NCBI GenBank assembly: GCA_019633425.1
Contig: WSUB01000141.1
Span: 43,540-107,539 of the forward strand
Direction of reading: 5' to 3'
Length of the DNA stretch: 64,000 bases
Source of the DNA: Tulasnella sp. 424
Taxonomy: Eukaryota > Basidiomycota > Agaricomycetes > Cantharellales > Tulasnellaceae
In this document: positions 55,495 to 64,000 of the stretch, piece by piece
Position numbering within the stretch: the first letter of the stretch is position 1
Layout of the letters: the number at the start of each line of letters is the position of its first letter
Translations under genes and position numbers: made by a program
Notes under the pieces: model-generated
The model's database searches: none
Told to the model about the DNA's origin: nothing
Seen by the model: only the letters and a program-made list of their open reading frames with translations

Positions 55495-56820
55495 TTAAGG
55501 CTCGTGTCGAGGAGGGATCGGGTGATGATAAGAGTCGGCGTTCTTCGAGGGCTTTCTCAGAGAGGGGGAAAGGAGGCGTGTCGACGGAGGATTTGGGTGA
55601 GTCGCGGCCGAGGGTATAAAAGAACACACCACCCGGCGCTACACCTCAACTTGACTTCCTTTGCGTGTTGAACCGGCATGTCGCAATATCCCAGCAATTT
55701 GGGTGGTTCTGCGCGAGGAAGTTGAGCTTCTATCGCTACATAATCGCCGCAAATCAACATGATCTCCCGTGATCACGCGCCACCATCGCACTGCCACATC
55801 ACACAAGGCGGAGAGGAAATCATGCCGCTAAGGGAGGTAGTCAGAGCAAGGAGATAGCTTAAGCAATGGCTGTTCACGCATCCCTCCAGTCTGGTCTATG
55901 TATACCGAGCAGCGTTGGGAGTCTCATATTGAAAACGCCACCTCAAGGTCCATCACACATGCATTCCCTGCAAGCCCGCAGGTGATCAAGCCAATTATAG
56001 TCTACCTCCTTTTACAACGCCCCCAATTGTGTTCTCTTCCATGATGAATACGTCCATATTCAGTCACCACTCGTCCGACCGACCATGACGTCATGGTCAC
56101 ACTCCGCCGAGCAGGATTTGTCCGAGACCTCTTTCACTTTCTTGCCATCGTTCCACCACTCCTATGAGGAAAATAAACAAATATGATTTTTACGGGGAAT
56201 CAAGAAGCCCAGTGTGTCAAGGAGGCGGGCGGTAAGCCCTGGACACAAGCATCATCATCTCTCCCGACTCCACACGCAGAGTCGAACACTGAACGCAACG
56301 GCTCCCCATCAACAACGGAACCGCTCCAGAGCGAAGCACGAGGGTTTAGCTCTTTGACCGCACAAAAATCCGGGAAATAAGTCGAAATCTAAGACTGCTT
56401 GGCAATACGAAGCGGATCCACGAGCCCCTGATCGATAGTTGTCCTGCTACAGGTGTTCCTCCACCGTTGGACAAGATATGAGACCTCGGGGACCAGGTAG
56501 GGGAACCCTCAATGTCATTACAAACTACCCAATAATACATAGGAAGATATGATAGCGTCAGTTCCGGTGCTCATCTTCAGCTGTCGCACCGTGTCTACGA
56601 GGTTCACCCGAGACGACCTCAACGAGCCACTACCAGACACAAAGATCCTCTTCCCGTGCTGAACCAGGATTATCGCCCATCTCATTGGAGATCCCATAGA
56701 AGTGCCACACCATTCCAAAAAAGACGTCGAGTAATAAGCCCTAAAAAGTAATGTTCATTTTCATCTTCCGACCCACGTTCGACAATCAGCCTCAGGTGTC
56801 GAAGGAAAAGAAAAGAAGGC
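55495..56820. other. Array spacer, unit 2
   Basis: Homologous to 48202-49590, with TATAAAAG at 55615-55622 and CCATGACGTCATGG at 56083-56096. The small plus-strand ORF is shortened here. No gene. Confidence 0.6.
56083..56096. promoter_or_regulatory. CCATGACGTCATGG palindrome, copy 2
   Basis: Identical to 48814-48827 and in the same relative place in the duplicated unit. Confidence 0.6.
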
Positions 56821-56825
56821 AGCTT

Positions 56826-57640
56826 ACGACTTGGCTTGCACGCACGTCGTCAACTCGTCCGCTTCGGCGACTGACCGCCGAGTAAAATGAAGACCCGACA
56901 GAGACCACCTGGATAAAGAAGCCGCTTTCCTCCTTGCCGAAGACTTGAAATCCATACGTAGACTGCTCTGGAAAGGTATGTGGCGGTTAGACACGTCGAT
57001 GCGGGTGAAGCAGTAAATGCATGTAACTCACCAGCGTTCAACGGAGCCGGAAACGAATTTGAGCCGTTCAAACATTTCGAAGGTTGCATCATCGAACTGC
57101 TTGCCCACGTGCTACAGGTCATCGAAGGGCACCGCACGTAGCCTGAGTTCGGTATCATTACAAACGCTAACGAAAAAGACGCGCGTCCCGAAGGCCGGAT
57201 ATAACTCACCAGCAGTCCCCGGAAGCTTCAACCCACCTGGATGCACGATTCAAGGTCACGGTTCAGGTCACTGTCCAACGGGCAAAGCACCAGCCTACCT
57301 CGCAGTGTGAAAGCACGTCGCAAGAGGAGCAGATCACCTTCTCCCGGTGCGTGTTCGACAATGTCCGCCATTTCAGCTGAGGTCGGGTTCGGCGCCAAAT
57401 GCCCTCAACAGGTTTCCCAACACCTCCCGCTGAACCATCCCAGTTCCCTCTTGTCGAAGAGGACAGAAGGTTTTTTTGTACTCGGAGTTGTCGCGGTGCG
57501 GATTGCTGTAGAGTCGTTGACGGGCGGGGACAGCAGTCCGAGTCGCAACAGCGGCCTAAGGGTCGCCGCGATCACGTCGAGCCCCAAAAAGAAGTGCGGT
57601 GGTGAGCCAGGTGCGTCTAAGTGGAAATCCTCCACAGCCT
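56826..57640 (-). pseudogene. Myosin light chain relic 2
   Basis: Exon 3-like piece 56826-56975, two exon 2-like pieces (about 57028-57110 and 57206-57290) and an exon 1-like piece (about 57330-57500). The same doubled exon 2 as relic 1 shows that both descend from one already damaged copy. Multiple frameshifts. Confidence 0.65.
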
Positions 57641-58618
57641 TCCAGGTCGTGTGGTTCGTGTTCGTCAAAGTGCGAGGCGTCGTTCGTCGATGGATTGAGA
57701 GTCTTTCAGTTCAGACTGGGGAGGACAAGGTTGACCCCAGAAGTTGAAGTCTATCCCTGCAAAAATCAACATCGCCGTTGATCCCACGCGTACGCCACTC
57801 CCGCAGTGCCTAACCATCTGGGCGGGAGAGGCAAGTTGACCTGGGTTAGGGAGGGCATACGATTAACCGAAAATGGCCTACCGCAAGTGACTACAGTTAG
57901 CTGCGTTCCCTAGTTCCAGTGTCCATTTGCCGAACTCTCCATATACTATCTGAACGCGCCGGCTGTGGCCACCCGCACGGATCATGCAACACGTGCGCGA
58001 TCGAGCTAATACACTTCTCCAAGCTGTTAGTGAATGTCCTATGATGTGACTTTTGGACGAATAGATCTGCCCGCCATGGTCTCGACCCCGAGGGCCATGA
58101 CGTCATGGCAAGGGTGTGCCGAGCCAGACTGTCCGAGACCTCTTCCCTTTCTTACCATCTTGAAAGTCCGCCTGCCCTTACGAAGGCAATATATATGCTT
58201 TTCACCTGGATCAGGGAGCTCGGTGCGTCAAGGAAGCGGACGATAGGGCAATTGTCTCGGCGACCAGATGGACCTCTATATCATTGCAAACGACCCAAGG
58301 ATACATAGGAAAACCTGACCACGTCAGTTCCGGTGCTCACCTTCATCTGGAAGGTTGGGGTTCCCCCCTGAAATTCGCATCGTGTCCGAAAAAGCTTACT
58401 TGAGACAACCTCAATGGGGCCCAACTGCGAGACACGAAGACTCTTCCAGTGTTGGAGCAGGTATATCCTCCATCCCACTATCAATTCCATATAAGTGCCA
58501 TAGCATTCTGAAAACAGATTTCGAGTGATGAGCTCTAGAAGTGACGTTCATCTTCATCTTTCGACCCGAATTCACGGCCCGCCTCGGGTCTCGCTGGAAA
58601 GGAAAGGAAGGCAGCTCA
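57641..58618. other. Spacer of a collapsed partial unit
   Basis: Starts like the 3' end of a light-chain unit (GAGAGTCTTTCAGTTCAGACTGGG at 57698), then jumps to sequence like 48800-49500 (CCATGACGTCATGG at 58095-58108, CACCTTCATCTGGAAGGTTG at 58339). A kinase-TPR gene is missing between them, so this looks like a unit that lost its kinase by deletion. Confidence 0.5.
58095..58108. promoter_or_regulatory. CCATGACGTCATGG palindrome, copy 3
   Basis: Same palindrome in the partial unit. Confidence 0.6.
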
Positions 58619-58920
58619 CCGACCAGCTCGTACACACGCGTACATTATCAGCCCATCCGCTTCAACAGTTGACCTCCGGATGGAATGAAGGCGTGACAAG
58701 ATCACCTGCACAACCGAAGCCGTCACCATCGTTCCTGAGGACGTGGAATCCATACACGAACTCCTCTCGAAAAGCAGGATGCGGCGTTTCAACACTTCAG
58801 CTCGGGTGAAGCACCAAAAACATGCAGTCGGAAAGGCAGATGTAGCTCACCAACGTTTCACGGAGCCGTGAACCCATCTGAACAGGTCAAACGTACCGCC
58901 AGCCCACATAGGTCAGGTCA
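58619..58920 (-). pseudogene. Myosin light chain relic 3 (5'-truncated)
   Basis: Exon 3-like sequence at 58619-58768 and one exon 2-like piece at 58843-58900; exon 1 is absent. About 60-80 bp further on, the sequence becomes the 3' flank of kinase-TPR copy 3 (from 58980), so the deletion joint is near 58965. Confidence 0.6.
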
Positions 58921-59162
58921 CCCAAAGGGTACTCCACTTAACCTGAGACCAGAATTTATGCAAATGCTAACGGCAAGGCAGACGCGATCGGTAGAAAGGT
59001 GGTCGGCTGATTATCGAGCGAGAAAGGACAAGAATCGTCGCGAAGGATCAGCACCGTGACCAACAAAAACTGAATCGTTAAACTTTGTACATCGAGTACG
59101 TAGATACATGAATCTGGGGGTAGAATCAACTAAACATGCCGCTCAATCTGGAATGCGAAACC

Positions 59163-61512
59163 TCATGCGGCGTCTTCTCGGGTAAATAATTGACGGAGCT
59201 TAGTGGCTTGGTTCGAAGCGTAAGCTGCACTTTGAGTACGTCCGATGTCTTCAAAGACTTCAGCAGCTTCGGTATAAAGACGAATCGTGGCGCTGTGGTC
59301 CTCCTGATCGCGATGCACGTCAGCAAGACCCGACAGAGCGAAAGCTCTCCTGTATCGGTTGCCGATGTCGATAGAGATTTGCAACGCTTCCGAAAGGAGC
59401 GTGATGGCCTGGCTGAACTCTTTTTGAAGCCGATGCAGCTCAGCGAGACCCCAAAGAGCTTGAGCTTTCCCGAGTCTGTCGCCGGTTTCGGTGCGGATCT
59501 GTAGGTCCTCTGAGTAAAATGTAATGGCCTGGCTGTACTCGTTCCGAACTCGATGCACATCAGTGAGACCCTTCAGAGCAGAGGCTCTCCCTCGTCTGTC
59601 GCCGATGTCTGTGCGGATTTGTAGGGCCTCCGAGTAGAATGTAATGGCCTGGTCGTACTCATTCCGAATCCGATGCACCTCAGCGAGACCCCAAAAAGCA
59701 GAGGCTTTCCCTGGTTTGTCATCGAGCTCGGTGCAGATTTCTAGTGCCTCCGAGTAGAATCGAATGGCCTGGTTGTTCTCGCTTCGAAACCGATGCACCT
59801 GCCCCAGCTGCACCAGCGCAGTGGCCTTTCCTTTTCTGTCGCCATTGTGCGTATAGCCATCCACAGCCTTGGTAAAGAAGTCCAATGCGTTGGGGTAGTC
59901 ACCCTGCCGCCGGTGCATATCTCCCAATTGCACCAGAAGCCAGGGAGAGCGAGCCTCGGAAGCCGCTGTATCCGTCCGTCGAGGGTTTGGAACAACCATG
60001 GGCTGGAGCAAAATCGATCAATCGCGTGTTATCAATCCTAATGAACAATACTCACCATCCATTTGATTGATTTTTGACATTCTTCAGCAGTCGGTCGCTT
60101 GCTGGGGTCGATGCTCCAACACATGAGCATCAGGGAGCAAAGCGCCTGGATCAACGACATGCGAGCGTCGTCGGTGATGGAGGGGAGAGCTCCCTGAACG
60201 ACACGCTTGATAACCATTGTGTCCTTGACGTCTTGAAACGGAATGAAACCGGTCATGACCTACGTTGGGGCTTTTTTGAGCCTCGATTGCGAATAGACAC
60301 TAGTACAACTCTGACGTTACCTCGTATGCTACCCAACCCAACGCCCAGATGTCGCTGTAGAGGCCAGGCTCCTCCTCGTACAACAGCTCCGGAGCAGCCC
60401 ACCGAAGGGTGAAATGATCTCCCGTCAGTGTTATGGTATTGGTGGTGGCGCAGAACGTTGCTTCCAGCGAAAGCGCCGCCGGGGGTTTGTTCCGAGCTGG
60501 CTTCGTCTCCTTGCTGAGATCGTCGGTTTTGAGACGGCGAGCTGATCCAAAGTCTGTAATTACCGCGCGGCATTTTGAGTTCACCAGTACGTTTAGCTGA
60601 GACGTATACAAGTAAGTTTGTCTAGTGTCTCATCATGACGCTACCGAAACCTACAGATTTCAGGTCGCCGTGGCATATGGGCGGCTGTCGGCTATGGAGG
60701 TATTCCACTCCGCTCGCCACGTCGAAAATCTAGAGTCAAAAGTGTCAGAGATCGGTCGAATAAAAAACGGTCCGGTCGTACCAGCGAGATCCGTTCAGGA
60801 ATTTCCCACTCGGCCGACGCGACAAAGTCCCTCAACGTACCGTTTTCTTCCCAAGGAAATACTAGCCACACGATACCCTTGGATAAGTCTTCAACGAACC
60901 CTTCGAGCTTGATGATATTCATGGAAAAGTCCGACCAAGAATTCCGCTTCTCTGACCGTCAACTAAGCCGATGAAACAAGTTCAGCGCTCGAAACCCCGC
61001 GCAATTGGATGAAGTGTTCTGACCCCCACTTCCCGCGCTATATCGCCTGACATCTTCATCTTCTTTACCGCTACATCCTGGGACAGTAGAGCTAATGAGC
61101 GGCTCGACGTCCCGGTCAATGGCTGGAGACACTGAGCAGTACAGACCTTCCGCCGACTCGAGGTTTCTCCAGCGGTGCCACCTGAGTTGAGACCTTTATT
61201 TTTGGTGGGATCGGACTGGTTCGTTCGGTCTTTGCCACCTGAGGGAGAGGCCAAAAAGGCTCGCGAAACCGTCGCGTGGCCCCCCGTGATCTTGTGAGCC
61301 TCTTTCGGGAATTCGATGGAGGACTGGTCAATGCGCCATTCCGCAAGCTTCTCGAGTCTATCCCTCTGCGAGAAAAAAGTTATTTCATTGAGCTGTTGGA
61401 ACTGCCATCCGAGACCTGAGAGCGACGAGGAAGCGTGGAGCTTCGAATCTGACGGCGGCCCAGGCAATTCAGTGGCGCTATGACCGGCGTCGTGGTTTCC
61501 GTCCTGTTGCAT
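59163..61512 (-). pseudogene. Protein kinase-TPR fusion, copy 3 (frameshifted)
   Basis: Exons 61147-61512 (exons 1 and 2 fused), 61024-61077, 60782-60962, 60655-60729, 60321-60596, 60056-60259 and 59163-60002. Compared with copy 1 the donor of intron 1 was deleted (about 35 bp lost near 61426) and the former intron reads through in frame (LGWQFQQLNEITFF). Exon 4 is 181 nt instead of 183: a 2-bp deletion after FLVGLFH shifts the kinase frame just before IIKLEGF. VAVKKMKMSGDIAREVG, HGDL, DFGSARR, APELL and six TPRs are otherwise intact. Without a sequencing error at that point no full-length kinase can be made. Confidence 0.75.
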
Positions 61513-62820
61513 TTAAGGTTCGTATCAAGAAGGGGTCGGGTGATGATAAGAGTCGGCGTTCTTCGAGGGGTTTCTCAGAGAGGGGCAACGGATGCGTGTC
61601 GATGAAGGACTTTGGGTGAGTCGCGGCCGAGGGTATAAAAGAACACACCACCCGGCGCTACACCTCAACCTGCCTTCTTTTGCGTGTTGAACGAGCATGC
61701 CGCAATGTCCCAGCGATTTGGGTGGTTCTGGAATGTATAGAATGTTCCCTGCAAGCCCACGAGAGGAATTGAGCTTCTATCGCTAATCGCAGCACACAAA
61801 ATCAACATCTCCCATGTCCACGCGCACCCGTCGCACTGCCTTATCACACGAGGCTGAGAGGCAATTTTGCCTCGATACGGGAAGGTCGGAAAAGCAAGGA
61901 GTTCGGAGGAAGCACCGGTTGTTAATGCATCCCCTCTAGTCTGGCCCACGCTATGGCAAGCGCCGGGAGTCTCCGACTCTCTCGAGCTGAACGCGCCCAT
62001 CGTCACCTCAAGGTCCACCACCCTCGTATCCCATGTGTGATCAAGCCAATCCTAGTCTACCAACTTTAGCCAACGCCCCCAATTGTGTGCTCTTCTAGAA
62101 TATATCCATATCCAGTCACCGCTCGTCCGAGGGTCCATGACGTCATGGCCACACTCCGACTTGTCCGAGACCTCTTTGATTTTCTTACCGTCTCCAAAGT
62201 TCCACCACTCTCATATATGAGGATGCCTTTCACGAGGAATCAACAAGCTCTGTATGTTCAAGGACCAGGCCACTAGTATCCCCATCTCTCCCAACTCCAC
62301 ACACCGCGTCGAACAATGAACCCAACGTCTCCCCATCCACATCCGAACTGCTCCAGAGCGAAGCCCGAGGGTCTAGCTCTCTGAACGCAAATTTCGAAAA
62401 ATAATTCGACATCTGACGTGGCTCAACTCCCCTTGATCGTCATCCTGCGACAGTTGCACAGGTTCCTCCACCTTCGGACATGAGATGAGACTTTGGGGAC
62501 CGGGTAAAGAAGGCTCAATGTCATTGCAAACTACCCAACAGTACATAGGAATATATGGCAGCATCAGTTCCGGTGCTCACCTTCAGCTGGATGGTCCAGG
62601 CCCTGCACGTAAATTCGCATCATGGCTGGAAGGCTTACCACTTGAGACGACCTCAACGAGCCACTGCCAGACATGACAATTCTCTTCCCGTGCTGAACCA
62701 GGTAGAACGTCCAGCTCATTTGAGATTCCATAGCTTCCAACCAGGGCTCTATTGTCTTGACCATGCAGGGCCATGACGTCACGGCAACACTGCGCCAAGC
62801 CGGACTTGTCCGACATCCCG
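61513..62820. other. Array spacer, unit 3
   Basis: Homologous to 48202-49500 and 50540-50600. TATAAAAG at 61634-61641, CCATGACGTCATGG at 62135-62148, TGACGTCA at 62774-62781. Similarity to the other units stops at about 62820 (TTGTCCGACATCCC). Short minus-strand pieces (FYLVQHGKRIVMSGSGSLRS at about 62690) belong to the unrecognised relic noted at 49.3 kb. Confidence 0.6.
62135..62148. promoter_or_regulatory. CCATGACGTCATGG palindrome, copy 4
   Basis: Fourth identical copy, same place in the unit. Confidence 0.6.
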
Positions 62821-62848
62821 AGTTATATGCTGTTCACTACTGAGGTCA

Positions 62849-63895
62849 CTGTACTCCACTACTGTACAGTGTACTTCACTGTAGGATAGTGTATATGATT
62901 TATGACCTGTCAGAGCCCACTTATGTAATACAGTGTATGACAGTGTACAACAGTGTATTTTCTTCTCTGCTCAGACATGGATTGGTGTATAGATCAGGGT
63001 AGGTGGCAGTGGTGTAGTACACTGTCCTACCACTGGTGTACACTGTACCCATATACTATACACTGTATGCTTGCTGGTGTATGCTGTCCACCTGACTCGA
63101 CTAAAACTACACCATCCAAACAGTGTAGGACAGTGGATGTTCACTGTATGTGTACTGTATGTGTATTGTATGTCTGCTATATGTTGAGTGTATCTATCCC
63201 GCAAGGCTAACTGTTAAGCGCCGGTAGGTAGGTAGCACGTGTGAACCATGGGAACGGGAATCAGCGGCGGTATACAAATTAGAAGTAAGTCCTGCAGATA
63301 TGTGGACTCTAGCTAGATATTTAATTAGCTGCCTAATTAAGTAGCTAGAGCTGTTTGTAAGTAGTATTCAAATAATATAATATATTTACCCTACTGATTA
63401 CTACTGGGGGTGGGCTTCCAACAGTAGCGCAAAGGGAGCACTGGGGCATGGGATCCAAATGTTTGGATTCTACTTTCTCGGTTTGGGAAGTCCTGGAAAG
63501 GGAATTTTGTTTAGCTAGTAATGCCGCTAGATAGAGCTAATTAATACATTTTCATGTGTGGTCTTAGCGTAGTGAAAGTCGAAGATCCGGGTGAGCTAGG
63601 GGCGAAATGCCACTTTCCGGGTGATATTGATCCAACCGGAGATCAGATTTACTTCCAGAGACGTGCTAAGCATTCTGGAAGGTTTATTTGTGTTTGAATA
63701 TAGCATATGCACACAAAGAACACTATCTGAAGTCGTTCCGAGGCCTACAGCAATATCTAAGATGTTAATTCTCCATATTGCAAGCTGCTGACTAATTGAC
63801 GCAACTTACATACACTCTGTACAGTGTAGCTCCATTAAACTACAGTGTATTACAGCAAGTGTACAGTGTACAGTAGTGTCTGTTCACACCCCTAG
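62849..63895. mobile_element. Possible non-autonomous transposon with CAGTGTA-rich ends
   Basis: Left part has CCACTACTGTACAGTGTAC (about 62854-62872). The right part has GTACAGTGTACAGTAGTG (about 63861-63878), its approximate inverted repeat. Many CAGTGTA/TACACTG motifs crowd the two ends (62864-63180 and 63815-63880), while the middle is AT-rich. The right side continues TCTGTTCACACCCCTAG, and its reverse (CTAGGGGTGTGAACAG) resembles DNA-transposon termini. No transposase ORF and no clear target duplication. Confidence 0.35.
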
Positions 63896-64000
63896 CAAAT
63901 CATGATTTTCTCATGTGACTTAGTGTGATAAAATCCTTGGAGGTGGTGGACCTTTCTCATCAACTTTCTTCCCTAGACTACACTTGTGTTTTTCCCAAAT
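63896..64000. other. Window end, no feature
   Basis: No ORF or repeat recognised. Confidence 0.4.

Noticed and set aside
60982..61512. Continuous 176-codon minus-strand ORF at the 5' end of kinase-TPR copy 3
   Set aside because: It reads through an intron (GTCTGT...CCCAG) whose removal is required in copy 1; the continuous frame in copy 3 is coincidental.
62840..63180. CAGTGTA motifs considered as telomeric or centromeric repeats
   Set aside because: Motifs are irregularly spaced, on both strands, and do not form a tandem array.
1..64000. CRISPR arrays, rRNA, tRNA genes, bacterial operons
   Set aside because: No regularly spaced repeats, no rRNA cores and no convincing tRNA cloverleaf; intron-rich genes show a eukaryotic nuclear sequence.

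Overview
This window looks like nuclear DNA of a basidiomycete fungus, probably an agaricomycete. The genes carry many 45-110 nt GT-AG introns and include mitochondrial housekeeping genes, agaricomycete-style F-box/leucine-rich proteins and a kinase-TPR fusion. Such expansions fit Cantharellales-like lineages (for example Tulasnella), but that placement is a weak inference. No CRISPR array, rRNA, tRNA or prokaryotic element was seen. Exon coordinates were worked out by hand from splice signals, reading phase and comparison between duplicated copies.

Layout. 1-7.8 kb holds single-copy genes: a mitochondrial release factor (MRF1 type), a relic of TPR sequence, a 630-residue F-box-like protein whose 3' end has been duplicated downstream, and a small serine palmitoyltransferase subunit. 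8.4-28.0 kb is a tandem array of seven F-box/LRR-like paralogues, all on the minus strand: four of subfamily A and three of subfamily B, all apparently intact. Their flanks repeat with them. Most carry a TGACGTGAC repeat 200-280 bp upstream, and the B flanks carry decaying copies of a small companion ORF. A run of Ns in the fourth gene is bordered by an exact 81-bp duplication that looks like an assembly artefact. 28-34 kb is gene-poor and rearranged: duplicated blocks, a truncated PHD-finger fragment lying exactly between two of them, a perfect 37-bp inverted repeat and a GC hairpin.

34.2-43.7 kb is an ordinary genic stretch: an F-box protein, mitochondrial ribosomal protein uS4m, a TMEM184/organic-solute-transporter-alpha type membrane protein, and a large proline-rich single-pass protein. 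43.9-62.8 kb is a second segmental array, built from a myosin essential light chain gene and a protein kinase fused to tetratricopeptide repeats. The first light chain and the first kinase-TPR gene are intact. The second light chain has a frameshifted tail and an insertion that offers a new start. Three further light-chain relics lie between the kinase genes. Kinase-TPR copies 2 and 3 are broken by different lesions. The palindrome CCATGACGTCATGG recurs through this array. The last 1.1 kb is AT-rich, full of CAGTGTA motifs, and may be a transposon with inverted ends.

The most interesting picture is birth-and-death evolution of two signalling families next to each other: F-box proteins (presumed ubiquitin-ligase adaptors) and kinase-TPR fusions. 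In the second array an essential actomyosin gene is carried along with the kinase duplications.
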